Shown piece after piece: positions 15,221 through 30,625 of a stretch of 64,000 nt of DNA. Where the stretch lies: the NCBI GenBank assembly GCA_034620365.1, contig JAQGEQ010000192.1:1173001-1237000 (forward strand), read 5' to 3'. Made by a program: the position numbers and the translations under genes. Numbering within the stretch: the first letter of the stretch is position 1; each line of letters starts with the position of its first letter. The stretch is from Pegea sp. RAD2-039. Its lineage: Eukaryota; Chordata; Thaliacea; Salpida; Salpidae. A model generated the notes under the pieces. That model saw only the letters and a program-made list of their open reading frames with translations, searched no databases and was not told the DNA's origin.

Positions 15221-18760
<3,540 letters not shown>

Positions 18761-18784
18761 ACTCATACTTGATTGGGTTTCATC

Positions 18785-18790
18785 AATAAA
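18785..18790 (+). terminator. polyadenylation signal of STT3A
   Basis: AATAAA lies 25 nt after the STT3A stop codon. Confidence 0.6.
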
Positions 18791-19780
18791 ACATTATTTT
18801 AGATATTTAAGATAGAATTTTGATAATATTATTGTGCGTGACATCATCAACACGAGAATAGCAACTTGCCCTTAAACCTATTTCTAATCGCAATTTTATA
18901 AACTCTTTTACGCTCGTTGCTACATCTGAAACCTTTTTAAATATTCTAGTTGATTAGATATTATATAAAAACTTAAACCTTTTCGAATAGTACTTTTCAA
19001 ATAGGGAATCTGTTTGAAGCAATTTATGTTTTTTGCTTCAACTTTTAACTAATTATTCTTTTTATCCTCTTTATGTAGTCTAATCAACTTGTTAGTGGTT
19101 TAATTGAAGCTTGAAAAAAGTTTTTTTTTTACTTTTTGGGAATGTATTTTTAAAAAAAGCATTTAACCAATTAGTAAATATTCTGTAATTGAAATAAAGT
19201 GAAAGTCACTGACTTGTTTGTTCATGATCTTCATATTGGTACAAGAAACAGTATTTGAAGCATAAAGGTGTGATCATTTTAGGATTTAAGAAGTTTTCAT
19301 ACAAAGACACTCATAATTTAGTTTCAGTAAATACTGAATAGTATTTAATAAATTAGAATTCTGAGAATGTTAAAAGTGAATTTAAGAAAAATAAAATCTA
19401 CAAATCAGACTGAAATTTAGCGGTTAGTAATTGAGTCATTAAATTCCAAATTCTTAATTTATTAGCTTTTTGGTGGCATGTAAGCTGTTAATACATTTCT
19501 AAAAATATTCGAAATCAAAGACAACATCGGAAAGTTATGATTTTATAAACGGAGTTATTTCAAAAGTACTTCAATAAATGTCATGGCAGAAAACGTTGAC
19601 TTAAAAATGACTTTTAATTAATAGTACTCTGGAAAATGAGAGTGAACATTTAAATGTCTTAATTCAAAATTTTACCATAAAATCGCTTCTTTTATTTGAT
19701 CATCAGAAGTTGTAGTAGCATAAGTTTAAGGATGTCAATATTTTATATGAAAGTTTCAATAGATTTAAAAGGTAGCTAAC
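18791..19780. other. intergenic spacer between convergent genes
   Basis: No gene is seen between the STT3A end and the selenoprotein S SECIS element. The sequence is AT-rich with no repeat recognised. Confidence 0.5.
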
Positions 19781-19782
19781 AT

Positions 19783-19845
19783 AAAACTTTTTCAGTTTAA
19801 CACTGGTGCAAAGCCTTTACAGTGAAAACGTCATAAAAATTAAAT
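19783..19845 (-). promoter_or_regulatory. SECIS element of selenoprotein S
   Basis: Read on the minus strand, the hairpin has the eukaryotic SECIS pattern. There is a lower U/A helix (T run at 19839-19835 with A run at 19791-19788) and the quartet ATGA at 19834-19831 opposite TGA at 19794-19792. The upper helix includes GTTT with AAAC, and CACTG (19824-19820) with CAGTG (19805-19801). Unpaired AAA sits in the apical region (19818-19816), 12 nt after ATGA. It lies about 200 nt past the UGA codon in the 3' UTR. Established role: it recruits SBP2 and the Sec-tRNA elongation factor so that UGA is read as selenocysteine. The apical part can form an extra mini-stem (AAAGGCTTT), as in form 2 elements. 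Confidence 0.88.
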
Positions 19846-20026
19846 GAATGCTGATTCTGTAAAGTAATTTCTAAAGATCTAAAGTTACAGATGAAATAAA
19901 TACAAACAAAATTACAAAGAAATCAGCAAACACTTAACTAGTTTTAGTGATAGTTACAAATGGGAAAGAGCAAACAAAACTCCTCATAAGAGATGGGATT
20001 AATTAATGAGGATTTGTTTGCAAAAA

Positions 20027-21274
20027 TTAACCTCATCCGCCTCTAGTAGATTTACGGAAAGCGGAAGACCTATATCTTGTAGTTGGCACGTTGCCCATCA
20101 AAGGTGAATAAGCTGAAAAATAACTTCATTAGAAATATTATTACGTGAAAATAAAAGAACATACTATCTGGTTTGATGGACTTTGTTTTTGTTGAAGGTT
20201 GAGATTTCTGTAAAAAAGTTCAACGATTATTTCTTGAGATATGATTCAAACAAAAAACTGTTTTATCATAAAAAAGAATGTTTAAACAACTGTAAAAGCA
20301 ATCTATTGTTATAATACATACAGAATGTGTAAAGTAAAAGCATTAAATATTTTGAGAACTATATCATTTTAACAAATAAAAAGACTTGAAATCTATCAAG
20401 TTGTTTACACAAACAATATATTTGAAACTAACTGTAGTTGATTCAGCAGAACTACTGGTCAACTTTTCTTTTTGAATCTGTTTTAAAAATATTCAATGGT
20501 TATTTTAAATTCATTAAAATTAATCTAGTAAAAACAGTACATATATCAAAAATTATGATAGTTTAAATTAACAATGATAAATTTAGGTAGAATTTCTTGA
20601 AGTATTTGATGTCATGTAAATTTTAATTTCACCTGCTTTTGTTTCAACTTATCAGCATCATATCTTTCTTGCATTTTTTCACGTGCTATTTGCTGGTTTG
20701 TAAGCAAAGTTTGAAAATTTTTTGGATCTAAAAACCAAAATTAAAATAAAAAATGTTTATAAATTAAATAAATCATTAACTGAAAGAGTAGATATATAAT
20801 TAATAGATAAAAGAATTAAGAAAGTTATTCTAACTAGATAAAAATTTGAAGTATAATAACCATAATTATATGCATTTTTATTGTAAGTCAGTTTTTCAAT
20901 GAATTGTTGCAGTTTAGGCCAGAAGTATGCAATTAATATGATAGAGAAAGTACATATCCACCCATATGAAGCAAGAAACCCCAAAACTATAAAAAATATA
21001 AATACAATATTATAATATTTTATTGAAATTAATTCTTAAATTTAAAATTTTAGAAATAAAACATGAATCATTAACAAAGTTAATTAAATAAATATAACTT
21101 TTCTAAAAAAAGCTTTCTAAAGTAACTTAAAGATATATTATAATTTTAAACTATTTGTATAATCTCATAAATTAAGATTTTTAAGAGAAAATATCTATCA
21201 CCTGAATTTTGCACAAAACTTATCCAAGATGTAAAGACAGAAGCTTTATCTGTAGGATCAGAACCTTCTAACAT
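20027..21274 (-). CDS. SELENOS: selenoprotein S (UGA read as selenocysteine)
   Basis: This is an ER membrane protein that anchors p97/VCP and derlins in ER-associated degradation. Six minus-strand exons keep phase: 21274-21202, 20986-20861, 20727-20633, 20477-20433, 20207-20165, 20112-20027, giving 155 residues. The N-terminal part matches the family: a short helix, then FLASYGWICTFSIILIAYF, the membrane hairpin next to the conserved YGW. A charged helix follows (QQIAREKMQERYDADKLKQ). The C-terminal part is Ser/Thr/Gly/Arg-rich and ends RGG-TGA-G-TAA, the family's hallmark Sec-Gly end. The TGA is at 20035-20033 and the true stop TAA at 20029-20027. The SECIS hairpin downstream supports decoding. 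It is shorter than human SELENOS (189 residues), mainly in the helical middle. An acceptor-like signal just upstream of the ATG suggests a 5' UTR intron or trans-splice site. Confidence 0.9.
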
Positions 21275-21289
21275 ACTTAAGAGTAAAAT

Positions 21290-22860
21290 CTAAAATCATA
21301 AATTTTATAAAAATGTGAAAACTATTATAATTTTTCAAGATTTAATTTAATCAAAAACTTTAAGATGTTATTCAATAATAAAATAAAACATGTTAAGTAT
21401 AAAATAAATTATCAAAGTATAAAATTATTCTTTTAAAGTAAATTTTTAAACTACAAAACAGTCACAAAATTAAAATAATTTTAGTTACAATATTATAACC
21501 TAAAAAACAATAATAAAAATTCTTTCTCTTTTACTTATATTTGTTTACATTAAACGGTAGACATCAAACAAAAATTATGATTTCAAGTAATAACTTTATA
21601 TAGTAATATATATATATATCATAATAATAAAAATCAATTACTGAAAAAGTAAATAAATTAACAACTATAGTTATATGCTTGAGGCTCAATAAAAAATAGC
21701 CATAAAAGTACTTAAATTTGGCATACGTATAATAAATTATAATTTAAATAATTTTTTATTAAACTTTTTTTTTAATTTGAGCTTTAAAATAAAATATGCT
21801 TTTTGATGCTTAATTTTTTTTTAGTTTAATAAATTTTATAAGAAGAGATTTCAAAGTGAAATTGTATAAAGAAATAAATCAGTAAGAAATTTACAATTAT
21901 TAGATATAAATTTAAGTTTTATAGTTTGATCTAACTAAACAGCAGATAGTTTAAAATTTAGAGAAACTCAGTTAGAAGGTTCAAGAGAAATTTTTTTTTA
22001 ATTTAAGCTTACTAATTAAACTTTAAGAAACAAAAATATGATTTAAAAATTACTTTTTACTGTAATCACTCGTTGTTATATTATAATTGTATTGTAATCA
22101 TATGATGAATCTTTATCAACGCTAAATACTATTTATAAGACGAGTTTTAACATTCATATCCTCTTTGAATCAACAAAGTGCTGAAAGTTTTAAGTTTCTA
22201 CTAATGTTACCAATTTTGATTTAGTTTAAAGAAGTATTTTAAAATTGTTGTAAAAATAGAAGTTACAAATATACTAAAATCTAACTCAGTATCAACAGTT
22301 ATATTTATGTTATTAATTACAAAAATACTTATTTAAGTTTAGAAGATCGATAATAGTTTAATAATATCAAAACTCAGGAAAGTAAGTTTTAGAAAATTTT
22401 GAGACAATTTTAAATTCATTATCAAAGTTTCTATTAAAGCTTACAGAAGGTTAAATTTAGTATCAAGTATCTTTAAATCATTTATGTGAAAAAAAATACT
22501 TTTTTATTTACCAAAAATTTAAAGTGATTTTATAATCACAGCCTAGTTTTAGCAAAACTTTGTTCTTAAAATTGTTATCAAATTTGTTTTAAGTTTGCCA
22601 ATTAGTATGTTTAAATTTATTTTGATAGAAATGTAAGTTTCTTATAATTTAAAGTTTTTACAAATATATGTAAACTTATTTAAGATGTATTTATTCTAAT
22701 CAAATTAATAGTGTTTCTATATTTATCCTTTTATTTTTAAGATGTAAAAGGTTTATGATACAGTTTATATTTTAGCAGGTTAAAGAAAGTAACTTTAATT
22801 TGTATCTCAGATTTTCATTCAAACTACACAACGCTCTTTTTGAACAAGACACTAATCTAA
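21290..22860. other. AT-rich spacer between divergent genes
   Basis: There is no coding signal between the selenoprotein S start and the CDCA7-like gene. Promoters of both are expected here, but I could not recognise specific sites. A short TA microsatellite lies near 21606-21620. Confidence 0.45.
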
Positions 22861-22881
22861 TAAAGATCTATGTAACTGAAA

Positions 22882-23517
22882 ATGGAAAGTGATAAGGAAG
22901 TTTTTAGTAGTGATACAGAATCTGATGATAATAGCTCAGTTTATAATTTGAGGCAAGTCGCCTTGAACAGAAAAAAAGAATTTCTCCAAACTCTAGTGAC
23001 TAACTCTACCAAAAGCTATACTAATTCTCATAGCTCTCAAAATAGTGATACAAAAAGTCGAAAAAGGACTAAAAGCTCTAGTTCAATAATTAGCAGTTAC
23101 AATTTAAGACAAAGAAACATAAAATTTCAACTTGAGTCAAGCTCTGATAGTTCTGAAAACGAGGCAGAGTACAAGACCTCAGTTAAAAGACATTTAATTT
23201 CATCAGAAAAATTGAATCAGTTAAAAGCTGCTTCAAAACATTTTGAAGTGATGAAGAGAGATTTAAATGATTCGGAAAGCTCAAGCTGTCATCGCTGTAA
23301 AAGAATTTCAACTAAAAAAAAAGTGGTTTGTAGTAAAGCAAATTGTTTGGGTTATAGTGGTAAGTTTTGTGGTCCTTGCTTAAGTAGGTACTTTGATGAA
23401 AACTTAGAGACTGCTCTGAGTACTACTGATTGGGTGTGCCCTGCTTGCAGAGGACTATGTAGGTGTATGTTATGTAATTCAAGAGCCCTAAGTGATGGAA
23501 GTAATAAAAGGTGGTGA
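22882..23517 (+). CDS. CDCA7: CDCA7-like protein with C-terminal zinc finger
   Basis: This is a single open exon of 211 residues. The N-terminal two thirds is Ser- and charge-rich and looks disordered. It contains two YNLRQ motifs, at about residues 21 and 74. The C-terminal CXXC_R1-type finger (residues 136-198) has every expected ligand pair: CHRC, CSKANC, FCGPC, WVCPACRGLC and CRCMLC. CDCA7 partners the HELLS remodeller and helps maintain DNA methylation through recognition of hemimethylated CpG (family knowledge). The protein stops 13 residues after the last Cys, without the RDGRCATG-type extension usual in vertebrates, so it may be truncated or continue in an unseen exon. It is convergent with the PP2A subunit gene, whose stop is 311 nt away. 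Confidence 0.85.
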   Translation: MESDKEVFSSDTESDDNSSVYNLRQVALNRKKEFLQTLVTNSTKSYTNSHSSQNSDTKSRKRTKSSSSIISSYNLRQRNIKFQLESSSDSSENEAEYKTSVKRHLISSEKLNQLKAASKHFEVMKRDLNDSESSSCHRCKRISTKKKVVCSKANCLGYSGKFCGPCLSRYFDENLETALSTTDWVCPACRGLCRCMLCNSRALSDGSNKRW

Positions 23518-23827
23518 AAAACTATTTAGAATTATTTCAGTCATTTTCTCAAGTTGCCTTTTATTTTTAACCATGCTTGGTTATAATTATTAGTCAAGAA
23601 TGAATAACTTTTTGATTTTTGTCAGTGATCTAGCTTCTTGGATGCGAAAAATGTTGAAGTTATAATTGGAGAAACGATTAAATCAAAATTATAATATAAT
23701 CAAATGTTTAGTCATCAAATTTCACCAAACTGAATTTTACTTTTTTTATATTTAAAAAAAAATTAATTAATTAACACGTTTCAAATCTTTTGCTTTTTAT
23801 TTATCTTATGTTTACAATTGACTTTAT

Positions 23828-25485
23828 CTATTTCATATGCTGGTTTTGTAACACAGCTACTTTTGTAGTAGTTCCAGGTCTTAACGTAGTTGATTTTGGT
23901 TTCAAATCTTCGCAATTACAGATTCCCATAGATTCTTCATCTGGTTGCTTACATAATGGGTTATTTTTTGCTGCACTTTCTATTAATTCCCACTTTTTAT
24001 TTAAACTTTGTCGGTGTTTATTTTCACGCCACTTTTTCCTTTTAATTTCATTAACAATTCTTTCAAAGTGTTCGTTTCCTGGCTTCATAAACTTTTGCAA
24101 GATATCATTTGCCAATAAAGATATGGTTTTGTTCCAGTGAAAGTTTGAAGTGTGTAAAAGACTTGGAAGTATTAAAGGAAAAATGTTCTGACTACCGACT
24201 TCCATCAAACTAACAATGTATTCATTTTCCCAAAAGTACAAAGCACGTTCACAAACCTAAGATAAGATGTAATGGAATATTTATGTTCAGGCTTTAACTA
24301 TACTAACACAGTGAGATAACTTTTTAAAGTTCAAATTAGTCACATTTGAACGTTTAGAAATTACTCAAAGAAATAAAATAGTCGACGAAAATTTATGAAC
24401 CGATTTAAAATTAAGTACCTTATCTAATCTAATAAAACTTATATTTTTAAATCCAGTATCTTAAAGGTGTTAATGAGATTATAAGGTTCTACCTGGTAGC
24501 TTTCGTCTTTAATACACTTTGCAATTATCATAAATATAGGTCGTTGTAGTTTTTCAAACTCTTTAGGCTGCATGATGTCGATGATTTCTTCCAGTTCACC
24601 GAGAAATAAACATTCTTTAACACTACTTGTAATAGGCCAGCGTTGAAGAAAACCAAGTGTAAACCTTTCTAGTAAAACAGGATCTTTTTCAATAAATTGA
24701 ATAACACAGTACACTAATTGAGGGTGAAAATTAGACAATTTTTTGCTACTGTGTAAAGGTAACAAGACTTGAAGTAAAAATTGTTTGTGTTCTTCTTTAA
24801 AAGGTAAAACATAACCATTAATGATGCTTCCCATAACTTCTAGAACTTCTGAAACGCCAGCAAACTCAATATCTTCAAATGCAGCTTCGAGAAGTTTTGT
24901 AGAAATAGTTTTTCTGACAAAACCTCGCAAGCCAACGAACTTTGCATAAGTGCGGTGTAGTATAGTTTTCAGAAAATCTCTTTCTTTAGCAATTTTAACT
25001 ACAAACATATTAAGAAGTTTTGAAACAAATTCTTCAGTAAAATACTTTTTGGCTTTTGCTGGTACAAATTCTCTACTATCGAGCATTTTGATAAAATAAG
25101 TATAAACAAGTTTTCTATGAGTCCAGCCCTTCTCTGAAAAATGATCTTCATCATTTGGTAAACTTTGAATTTCTTTTAGCTTTGCAGAACGAAAAATATT
25201 TAGAGAAAACATCTGAACGCTTAGGCTATAACTTTGATCTGCTAAAATTTCTTTATAGTTTTCTACAAAATCAGTTAATTCTTCTAAAGCTTGCTGTTTA
25301 GCAATTTTTAATCTGATTTCTTTGTTATAACTTGTAAAGTCACATAATATACAGCAAAATTTTAACTTCTTACAAAAGATTTCTAATCTTTGAGAAGGCT
25401 TAAGCTTTATCAAGAGTGGTAGCGATGCAACTGCTGCTAATAAGTCTGGTTCATTCAACGGCATTTTTCCATATTCTTTTTCCAT
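23828..25485 (-). CDS. PPP2R5: PP2A regulatory subunit B56 family
   Basis: This is a substrate-targeting subunit of protein phosphatase 2A, built of HEAT-like helical repeats. Two coding exons (25485-24493 and 24256-23828) flank a 236-nt intron and encode about 473 residues. Similarity runs through the whole B56 core: DFLKTILHRTYAKFVGLR, EVMGSIINGYVLPFKEEHK, LGELEEIIDIMQP, then across the junction VCERALYFWENEYIVSLM. His, Arg and Tyr of LHRTY and the Lys/His of FKEEH correspond to residues known to form the LxxIxE-binding groove, so peptide binding is probably kept. Many positions conserved in other animals are changed (for example ESYQVCERALYFWENEY for the usual HFQVAERALYYWNNEY), so it is a fast-evolving member. 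I cannot say which paralogue class it is. An out-of-frame ATG lies 10 nt upstream of the chosen start, and an in-frame stop precedes it. Confidence 0.9.
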
Positions 25486-25679
25486 ATTCCAGCATCTTTA
25501 AACTAATCATTAAGCCATCTAGATTTGCAGTATAATAATTTCTTATTATTACGTCATAAGTATTGAAATTAATGTTTAAATAAATTAAATCTAATCTTAA
25601 ATTTATTTATTTATTGATATCAGAGACGTATGCTTGACAAACTGGGATTTTTTGCTAAAAGTCTTTTTGGTTTAAATTA

Positions 25680-25790
25680 AAAATGGTACCTGAAAGCCAA
25701 TTGAATCGTTTTATTATCTGAATTTCTAAAACCTCGTCGGCTATTAAGGTCGAGGCTATCGCAACTTTTTAGTTGAGGGTTTTCATGGAA
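25680..25790 (-). promoter_or_regulatory. GC-enriched segment upstream of the PP2A B56 gene
   Basis: A short island with a CCTCG...CGAGG inverted pair (about 25729-25753) and a CCAAT-type box lies about 200 nt upstream of the B56 start. A CRE-like ACGTCAT occurs at about 25550. Promoter function is inferred from position. Confidence 0.3.
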
Positions 25791-26050
25791 CACACAGTAA
25801 ACTACTTAATTTTATCGTAGTTTCTGATTTTCTAAAAAGATTTGACAAATACATTTTATAACATACAATTTGATTAGTAAAGTAGTGTTTATGTACGTTG
25901 TTTTACTTTTTGTGAATTAGAAATATACCGTTTTGTTTACAAGCAAATATATTACCAATAAGTTTAAACTTTTTTCTATTTGTTCTGGTTGATTTAGATA
26001 AAAACTTTATTTGAATCTAAAAAATAAAAAAATTAACTAAATAAAAATCA

Positions 26051-26123
26051 CATCCCCGCCGGGACTCGAACCCGGAACCTCTGGATTAGAAGTCCAGCGC
26101 GCTATCCATTGCGCTACGGAGAC
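26051..26123 (-). tRNA. tRNA-Arg(UCU)
   Basis: A full 73-nt cloverleaf can be folded on the minus strand. The acceptor stem GTCTCCG pairs with CGGGGAT, with two G-U pairs and discriminator G. The D arm is GCGC/GCGC, the anticodon stem CTGGA/TCCAG with loop CTTCTAA (anticodon TCT), and the T arm CCGGG/CCCGG. The B box GGTTCGAGTCC matches the consensus exactly, and the A box is TAGCGCAATGG. There is no intron. A T5 pol III terminator follows at 26047-26043. It decodes AGA, a frequent Arg codon in this AT-rich genome. Confidence 0.97.
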
Positions 26124-26129
26124 GCTTGC

Positions 26130-28030
26130 TTGCTAAATTTTTTATGTAATTTTTTTTACAACTTAATGGTTTTTTAATTAGTTTTACTTGTTATAATAAC
26201 AGCTTTATGATATTAATTTTTGTAGATAAAGTATAATTTGACTTTTTTTATATTTCAAATGTTTATACAAAATTAAGTTACCAACCCTCTATTTTTACTT
26301 TTTCAACTTATTACAATTTTCAATCATTAACTTTTAAAGTTTAACTATTATTTAAATTCAAAATTTCTATCACTAAATTAAATTATTATTAATCTTAAGA
26401 ATATCTTTATCAAATTTATTCATTCAAATACAAATTGATACAACAAACTTACCATACAATATTTTAAAATTAATCTATACTTTGATTACAAACTCTTATT
26501 TTCATTTTAACTTTTAAATCAAGTATTTTTGATGTAATGTAAATATCAAATATTTACACTTTTCAAATATTCCGATACTTTTGTTTATGAAAATATTAAG
26601 GTATCTTAAAAAAGTTGTTTAAAATATATTTTCGCTGATTATTATGTCATCTATTTACTAGTATGAACTCTATACAGAGTTTAAGTACTTTTAGCCGGTT
26701 TAAGCATTCAAAATATTATATCAAATTAGTTACCATTACCATTTTAATATTTTAATTTATTTATAGCACAGCATTAATTACAGAGATATCAAAATAAATT
26801 TGTTTTCAAAAAAAGGTTTAAGAAATACAATCAATCAATTACAGTATAAAATATTTATGTATGAAAATTTAATTATGCGTTATATTTTATTTGCAGATAT
26901 AATTTTTGGGACAATTAGCATTATATAAACTCTTACAAATACTTTAAATTGATATTTAAAAATGATTTTTAAACTTTTACTTAAAAGTGTAACATAAAGC
27001 CTATCCATTAAAGTATAAAAACATTTATATTTGAACCTTATAATATCAATACATTGATTGATGAAGTGTTGTGATTATCTTCAGTTTGTATATCATACTT
27101 TTGTTATTTGCACTTTCATATCAAAATAGGTGAGAAAATACTCCTGTTAAGAATGTTGTTTTGTATTTTGTTTAATGTTTTGTATAAAATGAATATGTGC
27201 TTGCTAGGAATAAGCCAAATGAATAACTGTAAGGTTTAAATATTGTAGGAAAACAGCATAAATAAACTTTATATTGTTCAGTACTTAGACTAATGGATTT
27301 TGTACATTTTGCATTTTTCAAAAGTTTTATTTAATCATGGTAACTACTTTATTTTTTGAATTAATATATAATTGAACTAAAACTAAATATTTGATGAAAT
27401 AATAAACAATCATAAATTTATAAAACTATACATAAAATTGTAGAAAAAACTTGTGTATGTAGAGATAAGAAAAACGAATTTTATTTAATAAAATTTATTA
27501 ACAAAAGCCAACATTGAAAATAAAAAAGAAAAATAAGTAAATAAAATAGAATCCATCAATCTTATAGATTTTATTGATACCTAGACAGGTATTAGGCACA
27601 GCATTACAAGTTTGTACAATGCAAAGATTATTTTGAAGCCATTAAAACTTCAATTTTCAAAACATCTCACATCACTTTGTCACTAATTCAAATTTTTCTG
27701 AGTCCATTTTGACTTATCATGAATTTCCAAATAACTTATTTTCGATATTAGTTTTTACAAAACCTTAAAAAGTAGAATGTATCAACAATTGTTAAATTTT
27801 TTAAAATTTTGGTTTAGCCCTCATCAAAACCAACACTTATATATATATACTAATCAAGTATCTTTATCAGCTTAATAATTTTATTTTTATTCGACAAATG
27901 TTCAATAATTATTTAGTTGAAACTTTTAAGGAATTTATTAGCAACAATTGTGGAGAAATGGATTCATAAACTCACTTTTATAAGTGTTAAGAACTAATTA
28001 CATTCCCTTTTTAAGAAACGGATAAACTAA
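26130..28030. other. AT-rich intergenic sequence
   Basis: I see no gene, RNA or recognised repeat on either strand. Confidence 0.5.
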
Positions 28031-28031
28031 A

Positions 28032-28158
28032 ATGAGCGTAAGAGCTTTTTCACGCAAAACTGTCAATTCTTTAACCTTTAAATACAAAATACATGATTTA
28101 TTTGTAAGACAATCTTTTTGGCCTGATTTAGTTCACAAAGAAGCTTATAGATTAAGGT
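28032..28158 (+). other. possible short coding exon
   Basis: An ATG opens 42 codons (MSVRAFSRKTVNSLTFKYKI at its start), ending at a GTAATA donor. No matching downstream exon was found and there is no family similarity. It may be chance. Confidence 0.2.
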
Positions 28159-28852
28159 AATAATTGACCCAACTATTTATTCAATTATAAGTAAGTATAT
28201 TACATTACTTTAAAACAAAATGTTTTATCGCTCATATTACTAATACTCATTAATAATTAATTAATTATATGTAATGTAACAGCACATTGTTATACGATTG
28301 ACAATATAGGTAATATTTATAAAAACTACAGATAAAAGATAAAGATGATGATTGAATACGGATAAGAACATAAATTATAACTACAATCACAAACCTTGCA
28401 CCAAGCATTAATAAAGTCTAAAATCATATCAACCGTTAGCTTGAAAAGGTTATTGTGCGAATATATAAATCAACAAAACTAATTGTGATGATCTTAAACA
28501 AATATAGAAAAAAATATGAATATTTCTAAAACTAAACTAAATCTTCATGTTTTTTTTATCTAAGAATAATTTTCATTTAATCTAAGTTTTCTTTTTCAAG
28601 TAATACATCAAAATGAAAAATGACAGATCATTTAATTAATCTCAATATATCAATAAAAATTCTAGAAGACCTTTTATGTCTACAGCAACAATACACAAAA
28701 CAAATTAAAAACATAATAACATTTAACACTTTAAAACATCAACAAACAAAAGTCATTAAAACAATTAGCAGAAACTATAAAAAGCAGATGACTTAGCTAA
28801 AGATTATGTCCCCATAAGTAATACAGCTGACCCCATCAGGTCTAATACTTAC

Positions 28853-28963
28853 CAGTCGGCGCCTCTTTGTCGTAAGCCTCCATGATTCGGGTTCCGCTCC
28901 AGCTCACTGCTTAAGTCTCCATATTTTCCAACGTTGTCCACAGAATTGGTGAAAAATTCTTAA
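28853..28963 (-). other. unassigned exon-like GC island
   Basis: About 110 nt of unusually high G+C is bounded on the minus strand by an acceptor-like ATCTTAG (or the AG five bases later) and a strong donor GTAAGTATT at 28852-28844. One frame is open throughout after the second AG (GKYGDLSSELERNPNHGG inside it). In another frame a well-placed ATG starts MEAYDKEAPT, directly before the donor. Either an internal coding exon or a first exon is possible. No partner exon was identified. Confidence 0.4.
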
Positions 28964-30508
28964 CTAAGATATCAGAGAAACATTCTTCGTGGGAAAAGAC
29001 CTTATTTTGTACCAACTTAGTGACAACTGTTATGTTTAAAAGAGCTTTAAGGATAAAACAGTTCGTTTTGTTAGTTATGATAACAGAAATAATGATAATT
29101 TATTTTTGTTGATCATTTAGAACTCGATCAAAACCTATATTAAGTTGTGACGAAAGATTTTCTAGTTGTTGCTAAAAAGTTTGTGATCTGATTTATTTGT
29201 CATTCAGAAATCTTTTTCTAATTGTCCGTGACTGAAGCTGATGATAAGTCCAGATTTATGTTGACAGTTCACGCACTTTGTGAAGCAAATAAAAACTCCT
29301 TCCCAATAAATGTTCTTTTATACATGTATATACTCAGGAAGTATTTTTAATACAAACACTTTAGCGAAAAAATTAAAATTCTTTACAGCAGTTACATTGA
29401 GGTGAATATTAAACAAATCGCCTAAACCTAATTTCTATCATTTTTTATAAAGTTAGAAGCCGATTGGTTAATTTAATCGTATTTTGAAAAAAAAAATATA
29501 ATAAAATTTAGTGTTATATATGAAAGAATTTATCTCTAAATCAGCTTATCTCTATTTGATTAAAAATTTAAATTAAAAGGATAATGTTTTCTGAAAGGTT
29601 ATTTTCTACAACTAATCTTCTGTGCAGTACAAGACTTAAACAGCTATTGACAAATAATAGGGGCTTTAAAATACTTATTTTAGCTTAAGGATTTCTTTTT
29701 TCAGTAAACGCATGTATTATTTTACGCAGATAATATTTTAAGATTATTATCCATATTTATACGGTATTTAACTTAAGTTATATAGAACAGCAAGCCGATG
29801 GCCTTGACAAAACTTTCTAACAAACTATATTTAAGTTTAAGCTGCTCTTAAATATTACAAGCTATAATCGTAGTACATAAATTTCAATAAGTCGTAGCAG
29901 AAGTGATAGTGAAATATTTTAAAGGATTTTTTATTGGAAAAACATTTTTATAGTTTAAGAGATTAAAATGATGAAAATGATACATTTTATAAAAGAATTA
30001 GGTTTCAACATAAGTGCTGCTAAATAGAACCTTTGCTCAACCTTTGTTTGTAGCTTATATCAGCTGAATACTCAGCTCCATGTTTTGACAATGACGAAAT
30101 GCAATTGTAGTCAAAGTTTATCGGTCATAGAAGATCAGAAGAAAGTTGATGGAAACAAAGTTTATCATCATTTTAGAACTTTCATCATTTTTTTCTTATT
30201 TAAGGGGCTTCGTAAACTGACATTCACCATTTCAAAGTTGATTGTTTACTAAGTTAAAGACCTCTTCGAACCCAAAACACTACTCCAACACATCAACAAG
30301 TCATGGGTCTGACGTCCTCCGTGCCCTTAGTCGTTCATGAGTTCGAATAATTGGGCGTCAGTAATAAATACAAGAGCACATCAAAGGTCATAGACTTCAT
30401 TAACCGATAGCTAACTTGAAGTTGGCTGATTGAATGCTGAATTCATTGACAAGTTTGTTTATATAATACTTCAATAAAAGACGAATTTGTTTTTATGAAA
30501 TCTTAAAC
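28964..30508. other. intergenic, one further GC-richer patch
   Basis: Mostly AT-rich. At about 30265-30350 there is a GC-richer patch whose plus-strand frame reads 25 Ser/Thr-rich codons to a TGA (HYSNTSTSHGSDVLRALSRS). No family is recognised. Confidence 0.3.
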
Positions 30509-30625
30509 TTATTTCTTCTTCAATGCGAGTTCAAACAGACGTGCCGAACTACTGGTTTGTTGCTGAGTCATGTTCATCAAGAATTTGATAGCTTGGTGTG
30601 ATATAAACAAAACTGATTTGTCGAT
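30509..30625 (-). other. candidate terminal coding exon, unknown gene
   Basis: On the minus strand an acceptor-like ACTCATATCAG is followed by 38 open codons and TAA. The reading is amphipathic and plausible (FISHQAIKFLMNMTQQQ, then ARLFELALKKK). No similarity is recognised, and upstream exons, expected above 30.7 kb, could not be joined. Confidence 0.3.

Noticed and set aside
20033-20035. TGA as the stop codon of the ER protein at 20-21 kb
   Set aside because: The codon is followed by Gly and TAA as in all selenoprotein S ends, and a SECIS hairpin lies downstream, so it is read as Sec.
23790-24140. 116-codon plus-strand ORF
   Set aside because: Antisense shadow of the PP2A B56 second exon.
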